In this document: positions 43,110 to 51,212 of the stretch, piece by piece | Layout of the letters: each line of letters starts with the position of its first letter | Position numbering within the stretch: position 1 is the stretch's first letter | Assembly (NCBI GenBank): GCA_017546445.1 | Contig: JAFYWX010000039.1 | Location: forward strand, 1-51,212 | DNA from: Akkermansia sp. | GTDB lineage: Bacteria > Verrucomicrobiota > Verrucomicrobiia > Verrucomicrobiales > Akkermansiaceae | Length of the DNA: 51,212 bases | Reading direction: 5' to 3' | The notes under the pieces: model-generated | The model's input: only the letters and a program-made list of their open reading frames with translations | Databases searched by the model: none | Told to the model about the DNA's origin: nothing | Program-made: the position numbers and the translations under genes

Positions 43110-43255
43110 TTACTTGTTCATGGCTTCCTCGATGGCAACGGCCACGGAAACCGTAGCACCCACCATGGGGTTGTTGCCCATGCCGATAAGACCCATCATT
43201 TCCACGTGGGCGGGCACAGAGGAGGAACCGGCGAACTGAGCATCAGAGAGCAAAG
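43110..43255 (-). pseudogene. 3' fragment of a GGGtGRT-family gene
   Basis: On the minus strand it encodes SDAQFAGSSSVPAHVEMMG then LIGMGNNPMVGATVSVAVAIEEAMNK and a stop. This matches the extreme C-terminus of the GGGtGRT protein family (about 330 residues, function unknown) as I recall it. The ~280 upstream residues are absent; just before SDAQ the reading frame runs into unrelated sequence. The gene was therefore truncated, apparently by whatever brought in the DNA at higher coordinates. Confidence 0.7.
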
Positions 43256-43465
43256 CGGCTGTATCAGAACGTTCCGATAAGGCCAGGAATCTGCCTTGCG
43301 TCGGTTGGTGCTTACTTAACCCTCGGCGGCAAACGCTTCGTGCTCGTCTATATCTCCTTCAAGCCCTTGGAGCCATGGCTGTACCCCATTCGGAAACATA
43401 GCGTCCACGCAAGTAGTATTTTAAGCAGTCGGTTTTGCCTTGAGAGTTGGTGACGACGGAGGTTT
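43256..43465. other. junction sequence with no recognised gene
   Basis: Lies between the truncated GGGtGRT tail and a small lipoprotein gene. On the minus strand short open stretches occur (for example one ending HEAFAAEG at about 43314) that may be remnants of other proteins, but I can assign none. It is probably the scar of one or more insertions. Confidence 0.45.
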
Positions 43466-43888
43466 CTAAAAACCTAAGAAGTGCTGTCGCAGCTGAAGCC
43501 AAGTACCCAAGCGAATGATTTGAGGTGAACTTCTGTAGGTGAGTTCATCTTTTTGTCGTTCGAAGGAAATTCCCTTATACACACCATCCTCCACATATTT
43601 CATGGAGTCTGTGTACTTTCCACATGCTCCCGTACAAGGATCGACCCAGTAGCCCAGCCTCCTCCACGAAAAGCTTTTTTGGTCTATGGGAAAGAAATAC
43701 CGATCGTCAACTACGATGCATATGTACCTGGAATTGTCCAATTTGTACTGATTACGCAGCAAAGCGAAAGCTTCTTCCGGGGTATAACGGGGCGCAGGAG
43801 CCTTTTGAGAGAAAGGAAGCGCGACCGTTGTTACCTCACCACATGAAACCATGAATAGCAGCATAATGAATACCAACATTCGTTTCAT
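43466..43888 (-). CDS. small lipoprotein of unknown function
   Basis: A 140-residue protein with a lipoprotein signal (MKRMLVFIMLLFMVSCG, lipid on the Cys). The mature part contains TPEEAFALLRNQYKLDNSRYICIVVDDRYFFP and WVDPCTGACGKYTDSMKYVEDG. No family recognised. The frame extends upstream to 44077, but that part runs through a repeat and is not coding. Codon use is more AT-rich than the core genes. Its location in the RHS-Fic island makes an immunity or cargo role possible but unproven. Confidence 0.6.
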   Translation of the reverse strand: MKRMLVFIMLLFMVSCGEVTTVALPFSQKAPAPRYTPEEAFALLRNQYKLDNSRYICIVVDDRYFFPIDQKSFSWRRLGYWVDPCTGACGKYTDSMKYVEDGVYKGISFERQKDELTYRSSPQIIRLGTWLQLRQHFLGF

Positions 43889-43958
43889 AATCAATAAAAA
43901 TATGACCGGACTTTTCTGATATATGCTTTCTCTCCTTACTGAGAGCCACTCATAAGTT

Positions 43959-44340
43959 GCTGGGGATTCATGAACAAGTTCACAAGGAGGAAAATAGAAA
44001 CGCCCCCGGTGACTAGGCGGGAGCGCTTCAGGAGAATTGTTTATCAGCATGCTATCTGATGAAGCCATTATAGACAATCCTGACGCTTTGTCAATGTTTT
44101 AGCCCTTAAAAATCGATTCTAGCTTACTTTGTGGAGACATGCGTCCGACTCGATGGTCATCCGAGCATTGTTTTTCTTTTGTGACTGGAACCGCACGAGT
44201 CTAAGAGAGTCCTTTTGGCTGCAAAACGGGGTCAAAATGGAGGCAAAACTCCTGAATCCCAGCTGGAGATTCTGATTAACAAGTTCACAAAGGGGTAAAA
44301 GAAGTGAAGCTTTCCCGTTACGCCTATTGGGAAAGCTCCA
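43959..44340. repeat. paired repeat with interchangeable hairpins
   Basis: Two related units: about 43959-44031 and 44261-44340. Both begin GCTGGRGATTC and contain AACAAGTTCACAARG followed by A-rich sequence. After this each has a different hairpin in the same place: a CGCCCCC/GGCGGGAGCG-type stem in the first and an AGCTTTCCC/GGGAAAGCT stem in the second. Downstream parts are also loosely similar. The constant-text plus variable-hairpin design recalls the arrays at 1053-4174. Confidence 0.6.
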
Positions 44341-44836
44341 AAATTGGAAAGCCAATGTGTCAGTGAATGGACTTCTAAGGAAATGATACTAAAAACAATT
44401 CCGCTGTCAAGCTTTTTTGAAAAAACATTAGAAAAAATCAGCTATAACACGAAGTGCGCAGATGGGGGGCGAGCCCACCTGCGCTGAGCCTTTAGAGTTT
44501 CACGACAAATATCACTATCTGTACGATGAGCACTATCAGCTCGATCCATGTTGTCACTGACATCTTACATGGTTTTCCGCCAGTCAATTCAACTGTTTTC
44601 CGTAACTGTAAATGGCTACGTTCCGCAGCGAAAAGGACTGCTTACTCTCCGCTGACGGTGTACGCAGACACCCACCAGACGAGTGGTGGCGGAAAAGCGG
44701 GAGGATTCTAGCATATAGCCATCATCCGTTCATGTCTCAACGGCTTATACTTTTGACATCCCGGAAATGTGACTGTGAACGCACAAGTCTAAGCGAGTCC
44801 TTTGGACTGCAAAACGGGGGCAAAATGGATGCAAAA
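44181..44836. repeat. 67-bp direct repeats
   Basis: 44181-44248 and 44769-44836 are direct repeats with about 80% identity, sharing CTGCAAAACGGGGKCAAAAT near the end. Both keep an open plus-strand frame reading RTSLRESF/RTSLSESF then LQNG, so they may derive from the same former gene. They flank one copy of the hairpin repeat and a short hydrophobic open frame, and could be recombination or attachment remnants. Confidence 0.6.
44492..44563 (-). CDS. possible 23-residue hydrophobic peptide
   Basis: An ATG-initiated frame encodes a single putative membrane helix (TTWIELIVLIVQIVIFVV) with a charged end. Size and composition resemble type I toxin peptides or small membrane proteins. The frame continues upstream of the ATG without a further ATG for about 25 codons (LQLRKTVELTGGKPCK), so it may instead be the end of a larger ancestral protein. 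A strong GC-rich hairpin follows at about 44455-44487. Coding status is uncertain. Confidence 0.3.
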   Translation of the reverse strand: MSVTTWIELIVLIVQIVIFVVKL

Positions 44837-45338
44837 TCAGCCCGGAAAGTCCGGTTTGCGTTATGAGTTGCGATTTGATAAGTCGCTTCAATTCAGGCAC
44901 AAAAAAGGAGCGGTCGTTACCATTTTGTCTTGGTTACGACCACTCCCATAATAGCCTTTTTGTGACTGTAATTTCCCACAACTCCGACGCATTGTTTATA
45001 AACGGCTTATGAAAATTGAAGCCGCATTCTAAAAAGCACCCCGAATTTCGACGCGACTCATAACGGGTTACAGAAAGCTTAGGAAAGCACTCATTGTTAA
45101 CAATTTACAAATTGTGTTAACATTAGATGGTCGTACAGTTCCCAGCCTATGCAACTGACAAAATCTGGAACACCCACCCCTCGTGCACATCAGATGGAAA
45201 GCCATAAGTTACATAATTTCAGGAAGCTTATGACTTGATATCGTTGCCAGAAAATCGCCCTAATATTTATTACTGCTCTTAGCGAGGCATCGAAAGCTTT
45301 TGTCATCGTTTGGCTTATGTTATGGGATGTTGGAGCAA
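44837..45338. other. AT-rich gene-free stretch with a strong hairpin
   Basis: No supported gene. A long stem-loop occupies 44898-44964: inner 15-base arms (44907-44921 with 44932-44946, two mismatches) are flanked by CACAAAAAA and its complement CTTTTTGTG. It would act as a terminator in either direction or be part of a repeat. The rest is AT-rich and shows nothing I can name. Confidence 0.55.
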
Positions 45339-45548
45339 TTATTTTTGAAAAATCTTTTGTTTTGCCATTAGTAACTTTTTGTAGCTATACAACGTGAGAA
45401 TGCTCATTAGCACTCCGACGCAAGATGCAACAAAAAGATTATTCATAATAGATACAGCTCCAGTTTTACCCACAGCCATGAGTCTAGCCCCTCCTATGCA
45501 GAATAAAGTGTTAAGAATAAATAATAAGTAAAAACAAAATCTGGTCAT
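45339..45548 (-). CDS. small two-helix membrane protein
   Basis: A 69-residue protein with two predicted transmembrane helices (FYLLFILNTLFCIGGARLM and NNLFVASCVGVLMSILTLY) and a lysine-rich C-terminus. No family is recognised. It is downstream of, and on the same strand as, the RHS gene, in AT-rich DNA. This placement is where immunity genes for RHS toxins usually lie, but a 519-base gap separates them, more than usual. Confidence 0.5.
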   Translation of the reverse strand: MTRFCFYLLFILNTLFCIGGARLMAVGKTGAVSIMNNLFVASCVGVLMSILTLYSYKKLLMAKQKIFQK

Positions 45549-46067
45549 ATCGCTTATAAGTAAGCAGAATTACATTGTGGATGCGAGTTGTTATTGTGTC
45601 ATATTTTCATTTATACGTGTTTGAAGCATGTGTATTCGTGCACATAATATAGGTAAATAGCTGCCGTTTTATGTAAACTAAGGCTTTATTAATCTGTCTG
45701 CAATTAATCAGACGTGCTTATCCTCGGCATAAACCGCACTTTATCTTTATTTATGATGTAGGTTACACCCACAGATTCGAGATTGTTTGAAACACCGTGG
45801 TTTTACTTTCCTCTGCCCCTCATACATTACCTATTAGATTCTTGATGATGTATTAGATATTAACACACATGATAACCTCATTTGACGCTCTCGTCTTTTA
45901 TGAGAGTTTCAGCTTGTTCAGTCGGGATTTCCCCTCGTTCTTTCACCTCAGTTGCACATATCGCGGCGGTCGCAGCCTATAGAAGCACTACCTGTAGTAC
46001 TACAGGTAGTGCTTAAGCGGTGATTTGTAATTATTTGCTTTATTTTATAAATAACAGCAACAGAATA
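45549..46067. other. AT-rich gap with a 32-bp perfect palindrome
   Basis: No gene is visible in this stretch on either strand. A perfect 32-bp palindrome lies at 45983-46014 (half-site AAGCACTACCTGTAGT), about 55 bases after the RHS stop codon. It has no loop and no U-tract, so it is not a typical terminator; a binding or recombination site is possible. Confidence 0.6.
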
Positions 46068-49000
46068 TTAAGGCTCTGTAATCCATTTACTTACATAGAA
46101 TTCTTGTCCTTTATCATAAAGTCTATGATGGGTTGAACGTTCATTGTAATCCGATGGAAGCGTATCAAGCCATTCTACGCGTGGTTGATAGATGACTTTA
46201 TTGCGTCCAGGCTTTTTAATGCAATCACAATGGACTTTAAATATTTTAAAGGTAGCTGCTTGTTCACTAGATAATTCATCGATAAAAGTCGAAATCGCGG
46301 TTTTTAGCAATTCAAGTAATACAGACCCAACAGGGTGTTTTCCCACTGGGATAGAGTTAATAAATAAGGAAAGCACGGTAGAATTATAAGCCAATTCTGT
46401 TTCAAAAGCAAACAATCCTTCGCTTCCATGTAGCGTTGTTACATGCTTTGATAACATGTACGTCTGCTCGAAGGGCCAAAAATAAGCTGTTTCACCTTCA
46501 TGATTCAAGCTGGAATATTCCTTTTCTAATATAGGTGTTTTCTTTTTGCATGAGAAATCAGCAGCCGCAGAAATGGTAGTTATATAATGGTCATTACTAT
46601 GTTCTCCATAACCAGGACCGCCCTCATCATCATACCACGTTTGAGTACTTTTTACCTTTAGAATCGGAGTGGCACCTATAAAATCACGAGTGCTTGCCGG
46701 GGCGTTGTTTACAAATCTATATAAATTGTGTTCATATACTTCATTTACAATGTCACGCTGTAGCCATCTTCCTCTATCAGAATTGTAATATCTAAGATTA
46801 TAATAGGTAAGACCAGTCTCATTATCAGCCATTTCACTGCTCATCAGCAGCGGCTGCTTAATGTCTCCTGCAATTGTAACATTACCATATGGGGTATATG
46901 TGTATGATGCTCCAATATATCCAATTGAGGAGAATAATTCGCAAATATTTTTTACAATATCCCAACCGTAGGTGTACCAAGTTCCGTTAACCTGAATTGC
47001 TAGCGGGCGGGTAGCTAAGGGCTGGGTGGGATCCCAAGTGATATACCAGAGAGCGGGGTGATGGCTACGGGTGAGGTCAACGCAGGAAATCTGCAAATAA
47101 CCGCGGTAGACGTAGCGCTGATGGAGCGTAGTGCTGCCATTGATGACTACTTTCTTATAAGCTCGGCGCCCCATGGAATCATAGGCGCATTCAACCACGG
47201 TGCCGGTGGCTTCGTTGATGAAGCTCACGGGGCGGTTATCCGCATTATACACAGTGCTCCAGATGCCCGTTGAGGTCTTAATGAGCGTCTGGTTGCCGTC
47301 GGCATCGAACTGAGGCTCGAAGTCAGTGGCTTCATTTTCGGAAACAGAGGCGTACTGATTGAGCTCATTGGTGTCATATAAAACAGCGGTATTGCCCTCC
47401 ATGGAGGACTGGCGGTTACCGATGTTATCATAGACGTACTCATAGTCCTTACCGCTGACTGTAGCATCCACCAGCTCGGAGCGGGTGTTGTGGGTGAAAG
47501 TATCATTCACCACTGAGCCCTGGCGCGAGGTATTGCGAGCAATGGGGCGTCCGAGGATATCGTAGGTGTACTCACGCTGAGCTACAAGAGTTGAACCACG
47601 ATGATATGCCATACCGATGATCAAGTCGCGAGTAGCTTCGTAGGTCTGCGTGAGTGCCATGCTGTTCGGCTTTGTGAGCACCTGCAGAAGGTTGGTACCG
47701 GCAAGGTAGGTGTAACCAAAGTTCTTAGCTGAACCGCCATGCAGGAAGCCAGCGGAGGCAATTCGCCCATCATCGCCGTAGCCGGTAGTAACGGTCTGCT
47801 GTGCCGTGCCGTTTTTGCTGCAAACGTAACCTATGGAGCGACCGAAGCTGTCTCGTTGTTCGGTGATGAGGTGGGTATCACCATCCACTGCAAGACTGTC
47901 CGTTTCGAGCTCCCCGTAAGCATTGTAACCAAAGCAACGCGTACCAGCATCATCAACGACTTGCGACATCTGCCCCAAGTGATTGTAGCTGAAACTTCGA
48001 GTGGCAGATACAGCTGTGCCGTCAACTACTGTATAGCTAGTACCTAAATGCAAACCACGAGCATGCTCATAGGAATGAGTTTTTACATTACCACGTGCAT
48101 CCGTTTCGGTAGCGAGGCGATTGTAGCCATCATAGGTTTTCAGCACAGAGGTGCCATCCGCATAAGTCTTGCTCATCTCAAGACCAGTTACAGCGTTAAA
48201 CACCCAAGTGGTTTCATCAAAGTCGCTTCGCTCACTCGGATCTGTGCTGACAACCTCGCCATCGACGCGGAAAGTACGCAGCGAGGTCATGTTGTTCATG
48301 TCATCGTAGCCGAAGCAAGCAGGTTGCAGGGCTGTACCCCACTTGGCAATCTTTCGACCGCGAAGGTCGTACTTGTAGCAGGACGTATTGCCCATGGCAT
48401 CGGTAATCACAGAGGGGTAATCATGATTGGTATCGTACATTGTCGTTGTAGTTGCGTTTGCTGCATCAGTCACGCTTACTATACGCCCGACAATATCCAT
48501 GCAGTTTGAGGTCACATTGCCTCGACCATCACGCTGTTTTACTTCCAGACCAGACCCGGTGTATCGACGGTACATGTACAAGGTGATTGTTTTATTTTCC
48601 ACTTCTACTGTAATGCTCTGAACTTCCAATCCGGTGGTAATCCCTGCATGGTTTTTCTGCGAAATGGTCAGACCATCCACCGTTACTACTTCCGCGACGA
48701 TGTTGGAAGTGGGGATGGAGCTAAAGCTCGTCACTTTGGAGGGAGCCGTGTATTCATCCCAACGCATAGAAGTATTACTACGAACATCGATGCTGATAGT
48801 CTTGCCCTTCAAAATTGCAGAAAGCTGAGAGATAAGCTGCTTTTGCGTAGTGTTCAATGCCGCCCCCTCGGCATTATAGCGAGTCTGAGTAATGACGGAG
48901 TAAATACCATCATCCGCAGATTCTACACTATGAGCTATCTCTACAACAGGCGAGTTATCCTTAGTCGGCGTAGCGTTTAGTGCGAGCGTCTGCTTCACCT

Positions 49001-51212
49001 GATTGCCGAAAGCGTCGTACTCAAAGAGAGTAGCTGCTGTTTTTTCAGTGTTCCAGCCGGTATCCTGACAACTCTTAACTACCTGTCCTTTTGCGTTAAA
49101 CTCGGAACGAGTGTAGATAAAACCATTCAGGGTATTAGGGCGAGCCTCTACTACAGTCTGCCCGAAACCATTGGTAATACTCTGACCAAGGATGGCACCA
49201 TCAGGGAGCTTGGTTGTCATGCGTTCGCTGTTTCCGCTAAGGTCATACACAAACACCTGTTCGCGCTGACCTGTACCAGCAACACGTGCCGTGCTGCCGT
49301 CCGTATTCTGAACGGTAACGAACGTTACTCCGGCGGGAGTTGTTACGGTGGTAGTCAGACCGTCCTCGCTGTATTCAGTAGTCGTTTCACGACCGAGAAC
49401 ATCAACCTGCTTGGTAACACGTCCCAAAGCATCGTATTCCGTGGATTCGGTTGTTACCATGGCACCAATACGGCGGGTAGTGCTGAGCACATGACCGACT
49501 GCATCTCGAGTATATTCCGTGATAGTTTCCGGTGTTACGCTGATATCACCGTCATAAACCTCGGAACGACTGGTTTCCGTTAATTCATGTGCGGAATTGT
49601 AGGCATTCGAAGTAACGATACCATCTTCATCAACCTGACGCAGTACACCGCAGCACATCCATTCGGTTGTCGAGAAACGGCCATTGCCACGAGTTGTTTT
49701 GGTAACACGGTGCTGGGCATCGTATTCGTAAGCCGTCGTCTCGAGGAGAAGCCACTGAGAACCATCCCAGATAAATTCCTGCTCAAAGACTGTTGTATCG
49801 TTTGCGGAAATGAATACTTCCGTCTTGCGGCTCTGGGCGGCTACAAGTACGCCATCGGCTTTGGTGGTCACCGTATGCTTATGGATAGCCCCATGTTCCG
49901 TGGTAGCTTCATAATCGTGCCACGTCTGGACACCATTGACAGCCTGGCTGAACTTGGCTTTACCGGCGGCATACGCATAAGCGGCGGATTCACCATAGTT
50001 GGAACTGATGCTGATCTGCTGCAGCGTGCTACCACCAGCCGTCACCGTAGTCGTCACCTTTTCCTCTGCGGCAGAGTCTTCATAAGTGTAGGAGGTGGTA
50101 CGGAACAGAACTTCCGAACCTGCGCTATTCACGCGATACTCAGTAACGGTTGCCGGACGATTATCGTAGAATCGCGAATCAGCGTAGGTGGTGCGGGTAA
50201 TTTTCTCATAACCACCAGCCCAGGGTTCTGCCGCCAGCGCCTCACGACCCTCACTATCATACTCGAAGCGATTATAGCCGCCGTTATGATAATTGATGCG
50301 GGATACGCGGAAGTGGCTGTCATATTCATACTTGGTAGTCTGCGCCACATCTGAGCCATAACCCTCGGTCTGCTCCAGAATCACCCAGCCACCATCCGTA
50401 CGAAGCTCCAGCTTGCGAGTGCAAGCGGCAGGAGTTGTATCGTTGGCGCGACTTACACTTTCGATTGTCTCCTGAACGTTATTACCGAGGTAATTCTTGG
50501 TGATGGTGCGAACAATGGCTTCATCTCCTGAACCCTTGGTGATGGTCGTGGTATTACCATTTTCCACACGGGTGATGGTATGAGCTGACAAGCCTGCCTG
50601 CTGGCGGGTGATAATGGTTGTCTTAACTCCATTCGTAATAGTCGTCAGGTAGTTCTCCGTCTTATACGGGTCACCGGAAGTCTGGTATTCACCCTCAACC
50701 ACCGTGACCTGTTCAGGGGCGTACCATGCGTACTGGGTGGAGCCATTGTCCAGAGTGGCGGTCAGCATCAGGCCATCCGTAGCAGAATAGGCAGACTGGA
50801 TGAACTTATTACCATCGGTGTTGATGTTTACGCTATTGCTGAATTGCTCCGCATATACCAATCGTCCGCTGGATGTACGAATCGTCAGAACATTGCCGGA
50901 TTTTGCATCGAAACGCACCTGCGTACCATCTGCTGCCACCAGTTTAAGGACATCAGGTGTACCGGAAGTTACCGGAATGCCATCCTTATCCAGCAGCTGC
51001 ATACTATACTGGTATTTGCGGGAATTAGCGGTAAGTTTTGCCATGGGACTCCCCTCAACAATGGCAAAGCACAAAGCCGGGCCATTGGGCGGCGTGACGG
51101 AAATAGATGCATTAGCTTCATCATATACAGCTTTCCAGTTCCAGGCACTCGTGTACTTCAGGCCGCCGGAAACAGTAACGGTGGTTGCTTCTTCATCCCC
51201 CGCGCTTACAGA
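46068..51212 (-). CDS. RHS/YD-repeat protein with variable C-terminal tip, 5' end outside window
   Basis: At least 1714 residues; the frame is open to the window edge, so the N-terminus is missing. Dozens of YD repeats occur (YDALGRVTKQVD, YDAFGNQVKQ, YDILGRPIARN, YDSMGRRAYKK), which form a shell that encloses a toxin in RHS systems. The core ends with DNETGLTYYNLRYYNSDRGRWLQRD and NLYRFVNNAPASTRDFIG. About 195 residues follow as a tip with no recognised domain and higher AT content, as expected for an exchangeable toxin. Secretion route and immunity partner are not evident. Confidence 0.92.
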   Translation of the reverse strand, partial: SVSAGDEEATTVTVSGGLKYTSAWNWKAVYDEANASISVTPPNGPALCFAIVEGSPMAKLTANSRKYQYSMQLLDKDGIPVTSGTPDVLKLVAADGTQVRFDAKSGNVLTIRTSSGRLVYAEQFSNSVNINTDGNKFIQSAYSATDGLMLTATLDNGSTQYAWYAPEQVTVVEGEYQTSGDPYKTENYLTTITNGVKTTIITRQQAGLSAHTITRVENGNTTTITKGSGDEAIVRTITKNYLGNNVQETIESVSRANDTTPAACTRKLELRTDGGWVILEQTEGYGSDVAQTTKYEYDSHFRVSRINYHNGGYNRFEYDSEGREALAAEPWAGGYEKITRTTYADSRFYDNRPATVTEYRVNSAGSEVLFRTTSYTYEDSAAEEKVTTTVTAGGSTLQQISISSNYGESAAYAYAAGKAKFSQAVNGVQTWHDYEATTEHGAIHKHTVTTKADGVLVAAQSRKTEVFISANDTTVFEQEFIWDGSQWLLLETTAYEYDAQHRVTKTTRGNGRFSTTEWMCCGVLRQVDEDGIVTSNAYNSAHELTETSRSEVYDGDISVTPETITEYTRDAVGHVLSTTRRIGAMVTTESTEYDALGRVTKQVDVLGRETTTEYSEDGLTTTVTTPAGVTFVTVQNTDGSTARVAGTGQREQVFVYDLSGNSERMTTKLPDGAILGQSITNGFGQTVVEARPNTLNGFIYTRSEFNAKGQVVKSCQDTGWNTEKTAATLFEYDAFGNQVKQTLALNATPTKDNSPVVEIAHSVESADDGIYSVITQTRYNAEGAALNTTQKQLISQLSAILKGKTISIDVRSNTSMRWDEYTAPSKVTSFSSIPTSNIVAEVVTVDGLTISQKNHAGITTGLEVQSITVEVENKTITLYMYRRYTGSGLEVKQRDGRGNVTSNCMDIVGRIVSVTDAANATTTTMYDTNHDYPSVITDAMGNTSCYKYDLRGRKIAKWGTALQPACFGYDDMNNMTSLRTFRVDGEVVSTDPSERSDFDETTWVFNAVTGLEMSKTYADGTSVLKTYDGYNRLATETDARGNVKTHSYEHARGLHLGTSYTVVDGTAVSATRSFSYNHLGQMSQVVDDAGTRCFGYNAYGELETDSLAVDGDTHLITEQRDSFGRSIGYVCSKNGTAQQTVTTGYGDDGRIASAGFLHGGSAKNFGYTYLAGTNLLQVLTKPNSMALTQTYEATRDLIIGMAYHRGSTLVAQREYTYDILGRPIARNTSRQGSVVNDTFTHNTRSELVDATVSGKDYEYVYDNIGNRQSSMEGNTAVLYDTNELNQYASVSENEATDFEPQFDADGNQTLIKTSTGIWSTVYNADNRPVSFINEATGTVVECAYDSMGRRAYKKVVINGSTTLHQRYVYRGYLQISCVDLTRSHHPALWYITWDPTQPLATRPLAIQVNGTWYTYGWDIVKNICELFSSIGYIGASYTYTPYGNVTIAGDIKQPLLMSSEMADNETGLTYYNLRYYNSDRGRWLQRDIVNEVYEHNLYRFVNNAPASTRDFIGATPILKVKSTQTWYDDEGGPGYGEHSNDHYITTISAAADFSCKKKTPILEKEYSSLNHEGETAYFWPFEQTYMLSKHVTTLHGSEGLFAFETELAYNSTVLSLFINSIPVGKHPVGSVLLELLKTAISTFIDELSSEQAATFKIFKVHCDCIKKPGRNKVIYQPRVEWLDTLPSDYNERSTHHRLYDKGQEFYVSKWITEP

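Noticed and set aside
43409..43440. Short minus-strand frame (YYLRGRYVSEWG) in the island junction as a gene
   Set aside because: Too short, no start context and no recognised family; treated as junction debris.

Overview
The window looks like a chromosomal segment of a Gram-negative member of the PVC group, most likely a Verrucomicrobiota bacterium related to Akkermansia. This is inference from gene content: an lpxC-fabZ fusion, a DUF2851 gene next to a STAS gene, three prepilin-like genes resembling the Verrucomicrobia 'Verru_Chthon' cassette, a large RHS protein, and starts that mostly lack a Shine-Dalgarno sequence. No rRNA, tRNA or CRISPR array was recognised.

Positions 1-4180 are mobile or accessory DNA. 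A tyrosine integrase is followed by a HipBA toxin-antitoxin pair with three operator copies. At least three fragments of other integrase C-termini lie around it, together with arrays of short hairpins joined by constant linkers and a 366-bp element with terminal inverted repeats. A second such element, a near-continuous 347-bp palindrome, lies at 7633-7979 beside hemL.

Positions 4187-43000 are mostly core genome. In order: a tight minus-strand operon (secreted protein, small protein, mazG, lipoprotein, tetR); hemL; an operon of three large exported proteins, the first all ankyrin repeats; an NhaD/ArsB-type transporter; lpxC-fabZ; rpmH-rnpA-yidD-yidC; two small membrane or exported proteins; nadB with a double-psi-barrel protein and a HAD-FolB fusion; a tandemly duplicated RND adaptor with its AcrB-like pump; a lipoprotein; a lipoate-ligase-like gene with three prepilin genes; uppP, a signal peptidase, a squalene/phytoene synthase, STAS and DUF2851 genes.

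Positions 41800-51212 are accessory again. A Fic gene with textbook -35/-10/Shine-Dalgarno signals lies beside the broken 3' end of a GGGtGRT gene. An AT-rich, repeat-laden stretch follows with small orphan genes, then an RHS protein that runs off the window.

Several genes share a promoter pattern (TTGCCN, 17 bases, TAGAAT-like). Three start codons lie exactly seven bases after the -10 box, implying leaderless mRNAs. The most unusual features are the hairpin arrays with serial integrase tails, the two palindromic elements, the HAD-FolB fusion and the doubled efflux adaptor.
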